Below, in pieces: positions 8,288-17,476 of a DNA stretch of 50,874 nt (its first letter is position 1; each line of letters opens with the position of its first letter). The stretch lies in assembly GCA_044448905.1 (NCBI GenBank), contig JBIOHJ010000003.1:1-50874 (forward strand). Direction: 5' to 3'. A model generated the notes under the pieces. It did not search any database and had not been told where the DNA came from. It saw only the letters and a program-made list of their open reading frames with translations. A program made the position numbers and the translations under genes. The DNA comes from JBIOHJ01 sp044448905. Its GTDB lineage: Bacteria; Bacteroidota; Bacteroidia; AKYH767-A; OLB10.

Positions 8288-9400
8288 ATGAATTCTTCAG
8301 GTGAAGATTTAAAATTAAAAATTGCGTTGACACTTATACCGGGTGTAGGGAATGTTATTGCAAAAACTTTAGTCAGCTATTGCGGAAGTGTTGAAGGCAT
8401 TTTTAAGGAAAAGAAAAAAATGCTGGAAAAAATCCCTGACATCGGCCATAAAACGGCCGAAGCAATAGTTGATTATAAGACATTTGATAAAGCGGAAAGT
8501 GAAATTGAGTTTATTGAGAAATTTAAAATCATTCCTTTATTTTATCTCGACAAAAATTATCCGCAGCGGTTAAAAAATTGTTCCGACAGCCCTGTTCTTT
8601 TATTTTATAAAGGCAGCATGGATCTGAACAAAGAAAAATTTGTTGCCATAGTGGGCACGCGTAATGCAACTGCTTACGGAAAAGAAATAACTCAAAAATT
8701 AGTTGAGGATTTGAAAAAAACAAATGCAACTATCGTGAGCGGGCTTGCTTACGGGATTGACATTTGTGCGCATAAGGCGGCACTAAAAAATGATCTGGAC
8801 ACAATCGGAGTGCTTGGTCATGGGCTGGATATTATTTATCCGCAGTTGCATCGTAATGTAGCATTAAAGATGATGGAACAAGGAGGCTTGCTCACCGAAT
8901 TTCTTTCTGAAACAAAGCCCGACAAAGAAAACTTTCCGGCACGCAACCGTATCATTGCGGGAATTTCAGATGCAGTAATTGTGGTTGAAGCAGCGAAAAA
9001 AGGCGGGGCATTAATTACAGCAGAAATTGCCAACTCGTATAACCGTGATGTTTTTGCCGTACCGGGCAGAGTAAACGATACTTTTTCGGAGGGCTGCAAT
9101 CACCTTGTCAAAATTAACAAAGCAGTATTGATTGAGTCGGCAAAAGATATTGAATACATAATGGGATGGGAGGAAAAGAAATCAAAAAAAGAAAAACAAA
9201 ACCAGCGCAGCCTGTTCATTGAGTTAAATCCTGAAGAAAAATCATTAATTGAATTATTGAACAAATCCGGTGCACTTAATATTGATTCAATTTGCAGCAA
9301 CGCATCTTTCCCGGTGAGCAAAGTTTCAGCAACATTATTAAACCTTGAATTTAAAGGAGTGTTAAAATCATTGCCCGGGAAGATGTACGAACTAATTTGA
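8288..9400 (+). CDS. dprA: DNA-processing protein DprA
   Basis: Loads RecA onto incoming single-stranded DNA during transformation. The 370-residue protein has an N-terminal helix-hairpin-helix region (IPGVGNVIAK at 17-26, IPDIGHKTAEAI near 49-60). The Rossmann-type DprA core follows, with IVGTRNATAYG (121-131), SGLAYGIDICAHKAAL (151-166), GVLGHGLDIIYP, FPARNRIIAG (216-225) and EAAKKGGALITA (234-245). A C-terminal winged-helix domain completes it (about 310-370). The ATG at 8288 follows a T-rich leader; an ATG-less extension to 8216 is non-homologous. It is divergent from the TonB receptor. No other competence gene is nearby. Confidence 0.96.
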   Translation: MNSSGEDLKLKIALTLIPGVGNVIAKTLVSYCGSVEGIFKEKKKMLEKIPDIGHKTAEAIVDYKTFDKAESEIEFIEKFKIIPLFYLDKNYPQRLKNCSDSPVLLFYKGSMDLNKEKFVAIVGTRNATAYGKEITQKLVEDLKKTNATIVSGLAYGIDICAHKAALKNDLDTIGVLGHGLDIIYPQLHRNVALKMMEQGGLLTEFLSETKPDKENFPARNRIIAGISDAVIVVEAAKKGGALITAEIANSYNRDVFAVPGRVNDTFSEGCNHLVKINKAVLIESAKDIEYIMGWEEKKSKKEKQNQRSLFIELNPEEKSLIELLNKSGALNIDSICSNASFPVSKVSATLLNLEFKGVLKSLPGKMYELI

Positions 9401-9411
9401 TTTTTAAAATA

Positions 9412-10338
9412 ATGATTAATTTTATAAAAAATACAATGAGAGTTTTCTACATAGTTTTATTTTCCCTCCTTAATTTTCCATTAAGTGCGCAAAACTATGT
9501 TCCGTTTGCTTTGGACAGTGCTGCATGGTCGGTTGACTTTATCACTCCGGGGCCATTTTCTCAGGAGTTTCATGTTCCGAGATTATATTTTATGAATGGC
9601 GATTCAGTGATCAACGGGTTGAATTACCATAAGACATACCAGTATGGAGATTCTATACCATTTAACTCAGGAGGATTGCTTACTTCCTTAATCCGTGAAC
9701 AAAACAAAATTATTTACTGCAGGTATTTTAATTGGAATAATTTTTCTTCGGAATTTGAACTTTATAATTTTAACCTGACAATTGGCGATACTTTTTCATT
9801 TCCAAACATTATTGATTCTGTTAAAATGGTTCTTATTTCTGTTGATTCAGAATATACAACAACAGGTTATCGGAAAGCTTTCAATTTTAATATTGTTTAT
9901 AATCCATCAGCAGCATTTTATATGAATCCGCGCTGGGTAGAAGGTATTGGTGATATAGTGAATGGAATTGTTTATCTGGAAGTTCCAATACTTGACTGGT
10001 GGTGTCAGGCATTGTGTTATAGCGAAAGTTATTTTTTAGTATGGAATTGGAACCAGGGCAATTGTTGGATAACGGGAATGGACGAAACGACACATTCAGA
10101 AAAAATTAAACTCTTAAATAACCCTTCCCTTGAAAAAATTCAAATTCTCTTTCCCGATAATCTTTTCATTGAAAAGGAAATCACAGTGCATGAGATTTCA
10201 GGAAAAATAGTTGGACAGTATAAATTTTATGATCAGGAATTTACATTATTTAAACATTCTCTTGGCAGAGGCATGTATTTTCTGGATATAAAATCAGGCG
10301 ATGATTTTCTTAAAACATATAAGATTATTTTTTTGTAA
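9412..10338 (+). CDS. Secreted protein with T9SS C-terminal sorting domain
   Basis: A 308-residue exported protein of unknown function. A signal peptide (MRVFYIVLFSLLNFPLSA then QN) is encoded from the ATG at 9436; the ATG at 9412, 11 bp after the dprA stop, adds eight residues, and either is possible. A TTG at 9397 overlapping the dprA stop is less likely. The middle contains an all-beta, aromatic-rich domain with repeated DSV and GD motifs and a Trp/Cys pair region (LDWWCQALCY). The last 80 residues resemble a type A sorting domain (NNPSLEKIQILFPD, VHEISGKIVGQY, GMYFLDIKSGDDFLKTYKI), which would route it through type IX secretion. No enzymatic motif was seen. Confidence 0.8.
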   Translation: MINFIKNTMRVFYIVLFSLLNFPLSAQNYVPFALDSAAWSVDFITPGPFSQEFHVPRLYFMNGDSVINGLNYHKTYQYGDSIPFNSGGLLTSLIREQNKIIYCRYFNWNNFSSEFELYNFNLTIGDTFSFPNIIDSVKMVLISVDSEYTTTGYRKAFNFNIVYNPSAAFYMNPRWVEGIGDIVNGIVYLEVPILDWWCQALCYSESYFLVWNWNQGNCWITGMDETTHSEKIKLLNNPSLEKIQILFPDNLFIEKEITVHEISGKIVGQYKFYDQEFTLFKHSLGRGMYFLDIKSGDDFLKTYKIIFL

Positions 10339-10368
10339 TAAAATATTCATAATTAATTTTAAACTTTC

Positions 10369-11556
10369 ATGTACTCAACTCTGAAACCCATTCTTGAAAA
10401 AGAATTAAATGCAATCCGTGAAGCCGGATTATATAAACAGGAAAGAATTATTTCTACTGCCCAAGGCGCAGAAATTATTGCCAACGGAAAAAAGGTAATT
10501 AATTTTTGCGCAAATAATTATTTAGGATTATCGTCTCATCCAAAAATTATTGCAGCAGCCCAAAAAGCAATTGACACACACGGTTATGGGATGTCATCCG
10601 TACGGTTTATTTGCGGAACGCAGGATATTCACAAAGAGCTTGAAGAAAAAATTTCAAAATTTCTTGGTACCGAAGATTCCATCCTGTATGCAGCAGCTTT
10701 TGATGCAAACGGTGGTGTGTTTGAACCATTGTTTAACGAACAAGATGCCATTATTTCCGATGAACTGAATCATGCTTCCATTATAGATGGTGTCCGTTTA
10801 TGCAAAGCCGACCGTCATCGCTACAAACACAATGACATGAATGTGTTGGAAGAAATACTGAAAACAACTCAGGAAAAACGCCATCGTATCATCGTATCAG
10901 ACGGAGTTTTTTCAATGGACGGAACAATTGCTCAACTTGATAAAATCTGCGATCTTGCTGATAAATATAAAGCGTTAGTGATGATTGATGAATGTCATGC
11001 ATCAGGATTTATGGGTAAGACGGGAAGAGGTACGCATGAATATTGTAATGTGGTGGGGCGCATTGATATTATTACCGGAACATTAGGCAAAGCATTGGGC
11101 GGTGCATCGGGCGGATTCACCGCAGGCAGAAAAGAAATTATTGAACTGCTTCGTCAACGCTCGCGACCATATCTCTTTTCAAATTCATTAGCTCCGTCAA
11201 TAACCGGAGCTTCTATTGCAGTATTTGATATGCTTACCGAAACAACTGCACTGCGTGATAAGCTTTGGGAAAACACAAAATATTTCCGCACAAAAATTAC
11301 TGAAGCGGGCTTTGACATTAAGCCTGGTGAGCATCCCATCGTTCCCATTATGCTGTACGAGGCAAAACTTGCACAGGAGTTTGCTGCGCAATTAATGGAT
11401 GAAGGAATTTATGTAATCGGATTTTTTTATCCGGTGGTTGCAAAGGGAAATGCGCGAATCCGGGTACAGATATCTGCAGCTCACGAAAAGCATCATCTGG
11501 ATAAAGCAGTTACAGCGTTTGCCAAAGTGGGGAAGGGGCTAAGTGTCCTGAATTAA
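10369..11556 (+). CDS. kbl: Glycine C-acetyltransferase (2-amino-3-ketobutyrate CoA ligase)
   Basis: A PLP enzyme that splits 2-amino-3-oxobutyrate with CoA into glycine and acetyl-CoA in threonine degradation. The 395 residues match the family length. It shows FCANNYLGLSSHP (46-58), the VRFICGTQ motif at 78-85, DECHASGFMG (D207 and H210 contact the cofactor) and TGTLGKALGGASGG with the Schiff-base lysine K241. The RSRPYLFSNSLAP segment that follows is typical of alpha-oxoamine synthases. The partner threonine dehydrogenase (tdh) is not in the window. Related enzymes such as BioF or serine palmitoyltransferase are possible, but the whole sequence pattern favours Kbl. It converges with mgtE, with only 7 bp between stops. 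Confidence 0.93.
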   Translation: MYSTLKPILEKELNAIREAGLYKQERIISTAQGAEIIANGKKVINFCANNYLGLSSHPKIIAAAQKAIDTHGYGMSSVRFICGTQDIHKELEEKISKFLGTEDSILYAAAFDANGGVFEPLFNEQDAIISDELNHASIIDGVRLCKADRHRYKHNDMNVLEEILKTTQEKRHRIIVSDGVFSMDGTIAQLDKICDLADKYKALVMIDECHASGFMGKTGRGTHEYCNVVGRIDIITGTLGKALGGASGGFTAGRKEIIELLRQRSRPYLFSNSLAPSITGASIAVFDMLTETTALRDKLWENTKYFRTKITEAGFDIKPGEHPIVPIMLYEAKLAQEFAAQLMDEGIYVIGFFYPVVAKGNARIRVQISAAHEKHHLDKAVTAFAKVGKGLSVLN

Positions 11557-11563
11557 ACTCCCC

Positions 11564-12943
11564 TTACAAAAGCGTTCCGGAAAGCAAAATTGCTGCTATT
11601 GAAAAGTAAATTATCAAACCTGTAACGTCAACAAGGGTTGCAATAAACGGTGCGGAAGATGTAGCCGGATCAGCACCAAAACGCTTGAGCACTAACGGCA
11701 ACATTGAACCCATGATGGTTCCCCACGTCACTACACCGATTAATGCAAATGCAATCGTAAATCCAATCAGCATCCAATGCGGGCCATAATATCCGCCAAC
11801 TGCTTCGGCTGCTGATACACGAATAAACCCCAAAGCTCCTAATATTATTCCTAAAATCAACCCCGAGATAATTTCTCTTTTCATAATATGCCACCAGTCT
11901 TTTAAAGTCACTTCACCTAGTGCCATTGCACGAATAATTAACGTTGCAGCCTGCGAACCGGTGTTGCCACCACTGGAAACAATAAGCGGAATAAATAATA
12001 CAAGCACAACGGCCTTTGCAATCTCATTTTCAAAAAAGCTCATTGCAGATGCGGTAAATAATTCACCGATGAATAATACTACTAACCAAGGTGCGCGTTT
12101 GCGAATCATTTTAGCAATTGAAACTTCCATGTACGGCTCATCCAATGCTTCTACGGCACCTAACTTCTGAATATCTTCTGTATCTTCTTCTTCTGCAAGC
12201 TGCAGTACATCATCAACTGTTATTATGCCAAGCAACGTTCCTGATATATCAATAACAGGAAGGGCTACCCGTTCATGCTTTTTAAATTCATTAATCGCCA
12301 CTTCCTGATCATCAGTTACAAAAAGCGAGGCGAACTTTCCGTCTGAGATGTCCTTAACTTTGGTTGAAATTTCAGCCAGCAGCAATTCACCCGCTTTAAT
12401 GTCATCAATCAGCTTACCTTTTTCGTCCACAACAAAAAAAACATCCAGAGTTTCGCTGGTTGCACCGTATGCACGAATGTATTCAAGAACCTGTGAAACT
12501 GTCCAATCCTGTTTCAATGCAATGAAATCAGGAGTCATCAATCGCCCGATACTGTTTTCGGGATAACCCAAAAGTTTTAAAGCAACTGCCCGCTCGTTTT
12601 GCGTAAGAAGACGCAGATGCTTATTAATTCCCTCAGGCGAAAGCTCTTCGAGCAATCCGGTACGCACATCAGGTGCAATGTCATTTAATATGAGCGCCAC
12701 CTGCCGGTGAGGTAATATATCAAGTAAATCTTTTTGAAAACTTTTGTCGAGCAATTCAAAGGTTTGCGCAGCCTGTTGCCGGTCCATACAACGGAATAAA
12801 TAAATCTGGAGCCCTTCGGGTGAATCTTTTAACGCTTCGGCAAGCTCGGTAGGAAGCAATTCAGCAACACTTCGCTTTAACGCGGTTGCGTCACCGGTCT
12901 GAAGTTTCGCAAGAAGCTCGTTTCGTGCTTCGACTGTTTCCAT
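11564..12943 (-). CDS. mgtE: Magnesium transporter MgtE
   Basis: A Mg2+ channel of the inner membrane, gated by cytoplasmic Mg2+. The 459 residues comprise an N-terminal superhelical domain (1-130), tandem CBS domains (about 135-255; RLMTPDFIAL and LPVIDISGTLLGIITVDDVLQ), a plug helix and five C-terminal transmembrane helices. The transport signatures SSGGNTGSQAATLIIRA and FGADPATSSAPFIATLVDV are present. It is the last gene of a minus-strand run, TPR protein, thyA, mgtE, with 55 bp after thyA. Identification is confident. No M-box riboswitch was found upstream. Confidence 0.95.
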   Translation of the reverse strand: METVEARNELLAKLQTGDATALKRSVAELLPTELAEALKDSPEGLQIYLFRCMDRQQAAQTFELLDKSFQKDLLDILPHRQVALILNDIAPDVRTGLLEELSPEGINKHLRLLTQNERAVALKLLGYPENSIGRLMTPDFIALKQDWTVSQVLEYIRAYGATSETLDVFFVVDEKGKLIDDIKAGELLLAEISTKVKDISDGKFASLFVTDDQEVAINEFKKHERVALPVIDISGTLLGIITVDDVLQLAEEEDTEDIQKLGAVEALDEPYMEVSIAKMIRKRAPWLVVLFIGELFTASAMSFFENEIAKAVVLVLFIPLIVSSGGNTGSQAATLIIRAMALGEVTLKDWWHIMKREIISGLILGIILGALGFIRVSAAEAVGGYYGPHWMLIGFTIAFALIGVVTWGTIMGSMLPLVLKRFGADPATSSAPFIATLVDVTGLIIYFSIAAILLSGTLL

Positions 12944-12998
12944 GCCAGTTTTTACCGTTTAGATATTGTTAGTACAGATTCTTAAAAAAATTTTTGAA

Positions 12999-13793
12999 TT
13001 ATACCGCTACCGTTGCTTTAATTGCGGGGTGAGGATCGTAATTAATTAATGAAAAATCTTCGAATCTAAAATCAAAAATATTTTTAACAACAGGATTCAT
13101 GATTATTGAAGGTAACGGTCTTGGAGTTCTTGATAATTGCAAATATGCCTGTTCAAAATGATTGGAATAAATATGAGCATCGCCAAATGTGTGAATAAAC
13201 TCTCCCGGAATCAGGTTGCAGACCTGCGCTACCATCATCGTCAGCAAACTATAAGAAGCAATGTTAAAAGGAACTCCGAGGAAAATATCCGCGCTGCGCT
13301 GATAAAGCTGGCATGACAACCTGTTGTTAGTTACGTAAAACTGAAATAAAACATGGCATGGGGGTAATTTCATTTTATCAATTTCCCCTACATTCCATGC
13401 GCTAACGATTAATCTCCGCGAATCGGGATTTTTTTTAATCTGCCCGATCACATTGCTGATTTGATCAATTGTTCGCCCGTCAGCAGCTGTCCAGGAGCGC
13501 CATTGATGGCCATATACTGGGCCCAGATCACCATTCTCATCAGCCCATTCATTCCAGATGGTTACATTATTTTCATTTAAATATTTTATGTTGGTGTCAC
13601 CTTTCAAAAACCAAAGCAGCTCGTGAATGATAGACTTTGTGTGCAGCTTTTTTGTTGTAAGTAATGGGAACCCTTTGCTTAAATCAAAGCGCAACTGGTA
13701 ACCGAAAACACTTCGCGTACCGGTTCCTGTCCGGTCACTTTTATCGATGCCGGTATCGAGAACATGTTTTAATAAATCAAGATATTGCTGCAC
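12999..13793 (-). CDS. thyA: Thymidylate synthase
   Basis: Converts dUMP and 5,10-methylene-tetrahydrofolate to dTMP and dihydrofolate. The 264-residue protein is the same length as the E. coli enzyme, with catalytic cysteine C146 in KLPPCHVLFQFYV. It also shows RTGTGTRSVFG (21-31), GPVYGHQWR (91-99), QRSADIFLGVPFNIASY (165-181) and HIYSNH. The dihydrofolate reductase gene that commonly follows thyA is absent; mgtE follows instead. It is 17 bp downstream of the TPR protein gene and probably co-transcribed with it. Confidence 0.98.
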   Translation of the reverse strand: MQQYLDLLKHVLDTGIDKSDRTGTGTRSVFGYQLRFDLSKGFPLLTTKKLHTKSIIHELLWFLKGDTNIKYLNENNVTIWNEWADENGDLGPVYGHQWRSWTAADGRTIDQISNVIGQIKKNPDSRRLIVSAWNVGEIDKMKLPPCHVLFQFYVTNNRLSCQLYQRSADIFLGVPFNIASYSLLTMMVAQVCNLIPGEFIHTFGDAHIYSNHFEQAYLQLSRTPRPLPSIIMNPVVKNIFDFRFEDFSLINYDPHPAIKATVAV

Positions 13794-13810
13794 TAATACT
13801 TTTTATTAAA

Positions 13811-14590
13811 TTATTTTTTCTTAGCTTTTTCTTTTTCTTCTGTAGATGCCGGCTTAGTCATCATTTCAAGATTATTTTTTGCAAGAGTAAAATCAGGAAA
13901 TATTTTAATTGCCGCTTCAAAGTCAGCTTTAGCTTTATCGGGTTGAGCCAGATCTTTTTCCATCACACCGCGTAAGTTGTGAGCTGCAGCAGCCAGTGGA
14001 ACTTCCTGTGCATTTTGCTCGTCTGATGAAATTTGTATTTTTTGCGTTAATGCATCCTGACTCTTAAGCAAAATATCAATACTTGTTGTGCATTCGCCAT
14101 AGCGTTTCAGCTGGTATTGCAATATGGCAATCTGATAAAGATGATACATGCTGTTTGTTTTACCATATAACTTTTCATACAGGGCAAGTGCTTCCTTGTC
14201 GTTTTTCATGGCATTGAGGCAAATAGCAGAAAGTTCCATCAATTGTAAATTTTCGGGTTGTTTTGCCAAAACAATATTTGCAGCAGCATTACTTTGCGGA
14301 TATGCGCCCATCGAAAAATAAACCCGCGCAAGCGAATCTAAATAATCAAGCCGTTGCGGATATTTTGAAATCAGAGAAAATAAAGCATTCTTAGCCACGT
14401 CATAATCGGCAAACAATAATGCAGTGTGATAAACTTTTATTTCAACAGGCATGGTATCAGTAACCGGTTCGGCAGTAGAAGAAACAGGTTTATCGGCAGG
14501 TTTGGCAGCAGATTCTGTTTTCTTTTGCTGGGAAAACGAACTTGAAAAAGCAATTAATAATGCCGCTAAAATTAATATTGATTTTTTCAT
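13811..14590 (-). CDS. Exported tetratricopeptide-repeat protein
   Basis: A 259-residue protein with a type I signal peptide (MKKSILILAALLIAFSSSFS, then QQKK), a Lys/Ala/Pro-rich linker to about residue 45, then four to five TPR-like helical pairs (VAKNALFSLISKYPQRLDYLDSLARVYFSMG and similar). The C-terminus is Lys/Glu-rich (KEKAKKK). TPR proteins of this kind act as periplasmic scaffolds; no specific partner can be named. The start was chosen at the signal peptide ATG (14590). It leads the operon with thyA (17 bp) and mgtE. Its conserved linkage to thyA is not known to me. Confidence 0.8.
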   Translation of the reverse strand: MKKSILILAALLIAFSSSFSQQKKTESAAKPADKPVSSTAEPVTDTMPVEIKVYHTALLFADYDVAKNALFSLISKYPQRLDYLDSLARVYFSMGAYPQSNAAANIVLAKQPENLQLMELSAICLNAMKNDKEALALYEKLYGKTNSMYHLYQIAILQYQLKRYGECTTSIDILLKSQDALTQKIQISSDEQNAQEVPLAAAAHNLRGVMEKDLAQPDKAKADFEAAIKIFPDFTLAKNNLEMMTKPASTEEKEKAKKK

Positions 14591-14684
14591 ATTTATTTTT
14601 TCCTTATCGTGCAAGTTTACAAAAATTCAGCAGAATAAAATCAACTTTATATAACTTTGAACCATTATTTTCGTTAATCTATTT

Positions 14685-14834
14685 ATGAGACCACAACTAA
14701 ACAGAATTTTTTCTTTCCTGCTCCTTCTTTCCTGCTTTCTGTTTCTCTTTTCTTCTTGTTTTATTTTCAAAAAGAAATGCGATTGCCCAAAAGTTGGCAA
14801 AGTAAAAACCGAGGTTGCAAAAAAGCCCTGTTGA
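14685..14834 (+). CDS. Small Cys-rich lipoprotein (49 aa)
   Basis: A short gene of 49 codons plus stop. It encodes a basic N-terminus (MRPQLNRIF), a hydrophobic Leu/Phe segment, a lipobox (LFSSC, Cys near 25), then KKKCDCPKVGKVKTEVAKKPC. Signal-lipobox-KCDCPK small proteins of this design are a recurrent type in Bacteroidota. The function is unknown; the CDC and terminal Cys could bind a metal. It lies on the plus strand, divergent from the TPR protein and 126 bp upstream of feoA, so a link to iron uptake is possible but unproven. Gene size makes the call moderate; the clean lipobox and the sensible codon use support it. Confidence 0.65.
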   Translation: MRPQLNRIFSFLLLLSCFLFLFSSCFIFKKKCDCPKVGKVKTEVAKKPC

Positions 14835-14938
14835 ATTTTGACTTTTACCTTCTTCCCCCAATAAAATCTTGCCTAATTTAGCACGCTTTTTAAAAAAGTT
14901 AGTAGCATTACAAACGGTTTATAGTTATTGCTAATTCT

Positions 14939-14946
14939 TAAATTCG
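14939..14946 (+). promoter_or_regulatory. Putative -7 box of feoAB (TAAATTCG)
   Basis: A TAnnTTCG box lies 14 bp upstream of the feoA ATG. No well-spaced TTG was seen and no Fur box could be recognised by eye. Confidence 0.3.
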
Positions 14947-14960
14947 TATTTCGCAGATAA

Positions 14961-15200
14961 ATGAAACTCTCAGAAATAAAAACCGGACAGCGATGCATTA
15001 TCGAATCATTTACCGATGAGTTTCTGAAACTAAAACTGATGGAAATGGGTTGCATACCCGGTGAGGAAATTGAAGTGGTTCGTGTGGCGCCTCCCGGTGA
15101 TCCCATTGCAATTAATGTAGCTAATTATACGTTGAGCTTGCGGCTGAGTGAAGCGGAAACAGTCGTTGTAAAACCATCTATTCAAACACCTGCTAAATAA
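14961..15200 (+). CDS. feoA: FeoA-family ferrous iron transport protein
   Basis: A small cytoplasmic SH3-like protein that assists FeoB. The 79 residues cover the full FeoA domain: LSEIKTGQRCIIESF, LKLKLMEMGCIPGEEIEVVRVAPPGDPIAI and the YTLSLRLSEAETVVV strand. It lies 15 bp upstream of the feoB ATG and is surely co-transcribed. In many Bacteroidota FeoA is fused to FeoB; here the two are separate. Confidence 0.95.
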   Translation: MKLSEIKTGQRCIIESFTDEFLKLKLMEMGCIPGEEIEVVRVAPPGDPIAINVANYTLSLRLSEAETVVVKPSIQTPAK

Positions 15201-15215
15201 TAACAGTCTTCATTG

Positions 15216-17345
15216 ATGAACCGAAGAATTAAAGTGGCTTTAGTTGGCAATCCCAACAGCGGGAAGTCAACTCTTTTTAATGCCCTTACGGGGTTGAATC
15301 AAAAGATTGCAAACTTTCCCGGGGTGACTGTGGAGAAGAAAACAGGCTTTTGTACTATCAAAAATAAAAACGGTGACATAGTTACTGCCGAAATTATTGA
15401 CCTGCCGGGAACCTATAGCCTGTATCCTAAGACGTTAGATGAGCAGATTCCGTTCCAGGTGCTTTGCGACCCCGGGAATGAATCACACCCTGATGTTACG
15501 ATCATCATTGCAGATGGAACCAATCTTAAGCGAAGCTTGTTTCTTTGTTCGCAGATTGCGGATTTAAAAAAACCTGCCATCCTTGCCGTCAACATGATTG
15601 ACCTTGTTAATTACAAGGGAATCAGAATAGATTTTGTAGCGCTTTCAAAAAAATTAGGAATACAAGTTTTTCCTATGGTGGCAAGGAAAGTGATAGGCGT
15701 GGAGGAATTAAGGAAAGCTTTGGGCGAAGAAATTCCAGTTCACGAAAACGATTTCATTGATTCGAAAAAATTTGCGCCTGAAGTTGTTGAAGACATCCGA
15801 AATGAAGTTCATGCAAACAGTGATTACGGAGCTTTCCAGATTGCCAATAATATTGAAGCAATAAAATGGTTTGAAAAAAATCCGGAGAAAAAAGAAAAAA
15901 TAAAATCATTGCTTCAGCGGCATGCATTTGACAGCACCCAGCAACAAGCCACCGAAACACTTGAGCGGTATAAGGTGATTACCCAACTAATGAATGAATG
16001 CGTAAAAACTGAAGAAATAAAAAAACGGCCAGAATGGAGCAAACATCTTGACAATATACTCATGCATCGCTTTTGGGGATATATTATTTTTCTGACTGTA
16101 CTCTTTCTCATTTTCCAGGTAATTTTTTCAGTTGCAAAAATTCCGATGGATTTAATTGATAGCATCTTTGCCGGCATGGGAAGTTATGTGCATGAACATT
16201 TGCCGCGCGGAGTCTTAAATGATTTACTTGTTAACGGCATCATTGCCGGGCTGGCGGGTATTATCATTTTTGTTCCGCAGATTGCTTTATTGTTTGCATT
16301 TATCGTTATTCTCGAAGATACCGGCTATATGGCCCGCGTTAGTTTCATCATGGACCGCCTGATGAGAAGGTATGGATTAAACGGGCGTTCGGTAATTCCA
16401 CTCATCAGTGGAGTGGCATGTGCTGTGCCTGCTATTTTGTCCACACGCACCATTCAAAGCTGGAAACAACGCATTATCACCATCATGGTTACCCCCCTGA
16501 TGAGTTGTTCGGCAAGGCTGCCAGTTTATGCGTTAATTATTTCAATGATCATTCCTTCAAAACCTGTTTGGGGTTTCATTAATAGGCAGGGATTGGTATT
16601 AATGGCTTTATATCTCATCGGTTTTTTTGCAGCTATTGGCTCGGCATTTTTAATGAAGTTGTTTGTGAAAGTACGCGACCGTGATTATTTCATCATGGAG
16701 CTTCCATTGTATCGTGTACCACGCTGGCAAAACGTTGGAATTACTATTCTTGACAAGGTAAAAATATTTTTGTTCGATGCCGGAAAAGTCATCATTGCTA
16801 TTTCAATCATTCTCTGGTTTCTTTCTTCGCGCGGACCGGGCGAGCAGTTTGGAAATTACCAGCATAGTATCGATTCGTTGTCAATGTATAACTCACCCAT
16901 GCACAACCAGGCAATAAGTGCATTGCAGGCACAGAAGCTTGAAGCTTCGTATGCAGGCAAAATGGGAAAGTTGCTGGAGCCTGCCATCGAGCCGTTAGGC
17001 TTTGACTGGAAGATTGGCATTGCTCTTGTAACTTCGTTTGCCGCGCGCGAAGTATTTGTAGGAACCATGAGTACCATTTACAGTGCGGGCGCTGATAATA
17101 AAGAAGAGCTGACAGTGCGTGATAAAATGATGGCTGAAATAAATCCGAAAACCGGAGAACAACGTTATACCGTAGCCGTGGGATGGTCTCTCATGTTGTT
17201 TTATGCTTTTGCCATGCAGTGCATGAGTACGTTGGCCGTTGTAAAACGCGAAACCAACGGATGGAAATGGCCCATCATCCAGTTTGTTTATATGGGCGTG
17301 CTTGCATACCTAGCAAGCTTTATTGCATTTAATTTATTGAAATAA
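15216..17345 (+). CDS. feoB: Ferrous iron transporter FeoB
   Basis: An inner-membrane Fe2+ transporter with an N-terminal G protein. The 709 residues show G1 GNPNSGKST (11-19), G3 DLPG (62-65) and G4 NMID (126-129). A helical GDI-like domain runs to about 275, followed by two Gate (nucleoside-recognition) domains and the FeoB C domain, with eleven or so transmembrane helices. The cysteine motif in SGVACAVPAILSTR and the conserved TPLMSCSARLPVY lie in the pore region. I start at the ATG at 15216; the TTG three bases earlier is unlikely. No FeoC gene follows. Confidence 0.97.
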   Translation: MNRRIKVALVGNPNSGKSTLFNALTGLNQKIANFPGVTVEKKTGFCTIKNKNGDIVTAEIIDLPGTYSLYPKTLDEQIPFQVLCDPGNESHPDVTIIIADGTNLKRSLFLCSQIADLKKPAILAVNMIDLVNYKGIRIDFVALSKKLGIQVFPMVARKVIGVEELRKALGEEIPVHENDFIDSKKFAPEVVEDIRNEVHANSDYGAFQIANNIEAIKWFEKNPEKKEKIKSLLQRHAFDSTQQQATETLERYKVITQLMNECVKTEEIKKRPEWSKHLDNILMHRFWGYIIFLTVLFLIFQVIFSVAKIPMDLIDSIFAGMGSYVHEHLPRGVLNDLLVNGIIAGLAGIIIFVPQIALLFAFIVILEDTGYMARVSFIMDRLMRRYGLNGRSVIPLISGVACAVPAILSTRTIQSWKQRIITIMVTPLMSCSARLPVYALIISMIIPSKPVWGFINRQGLVLMALYLIGFFAAIGSAFLMKLFVKVRDRDYFIMELPLYRVPRWQNVGITILDKVKIFLFDAGKVIIAISIILWFLSSRGPGEQFGNYQHSIDSLSMYNSPMHNQAISALQAQKLEASYAGKMGKLLEPAIEPLGFDWKIGIALVTSFAAREVFVGTMSTIYSAGADNKEELTVRDKMMAEINPKTGEQRYTVAVGWSLMLFYAFAMQCMSTLAVVKRETNGWKWPIIQFVYMGVLAYLASFIAFNLLK

Positions 17346-17476
17346 ACTCTTTTTCCATTTTGCGGAAATATTTATTGCATAAGCCCAAACACGTGGTTTT
17401 ATAATTGCAGAGAATGTTTATATTTACTCCCTGAATATTTTTTTATTCGTTCTTAAAATTCATAAAAATTATAATT

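Noticed and set aside
9397..9411. TTG start overlapping the dprA stop
   Set aside because: ATGs at 9412 and 9436 precede a proper signal peptide; TTG adds residues with no signal function.
14885..14960. Fur box upstream of feoA
   Set aside because: No convincing 19-bp palindrome of the Fur type could be seen by eye.
15213..15215. TTG start of feoB
   Set aside because: An ATG follows immediately at 15216 and the G1 motif is at the usual distance.
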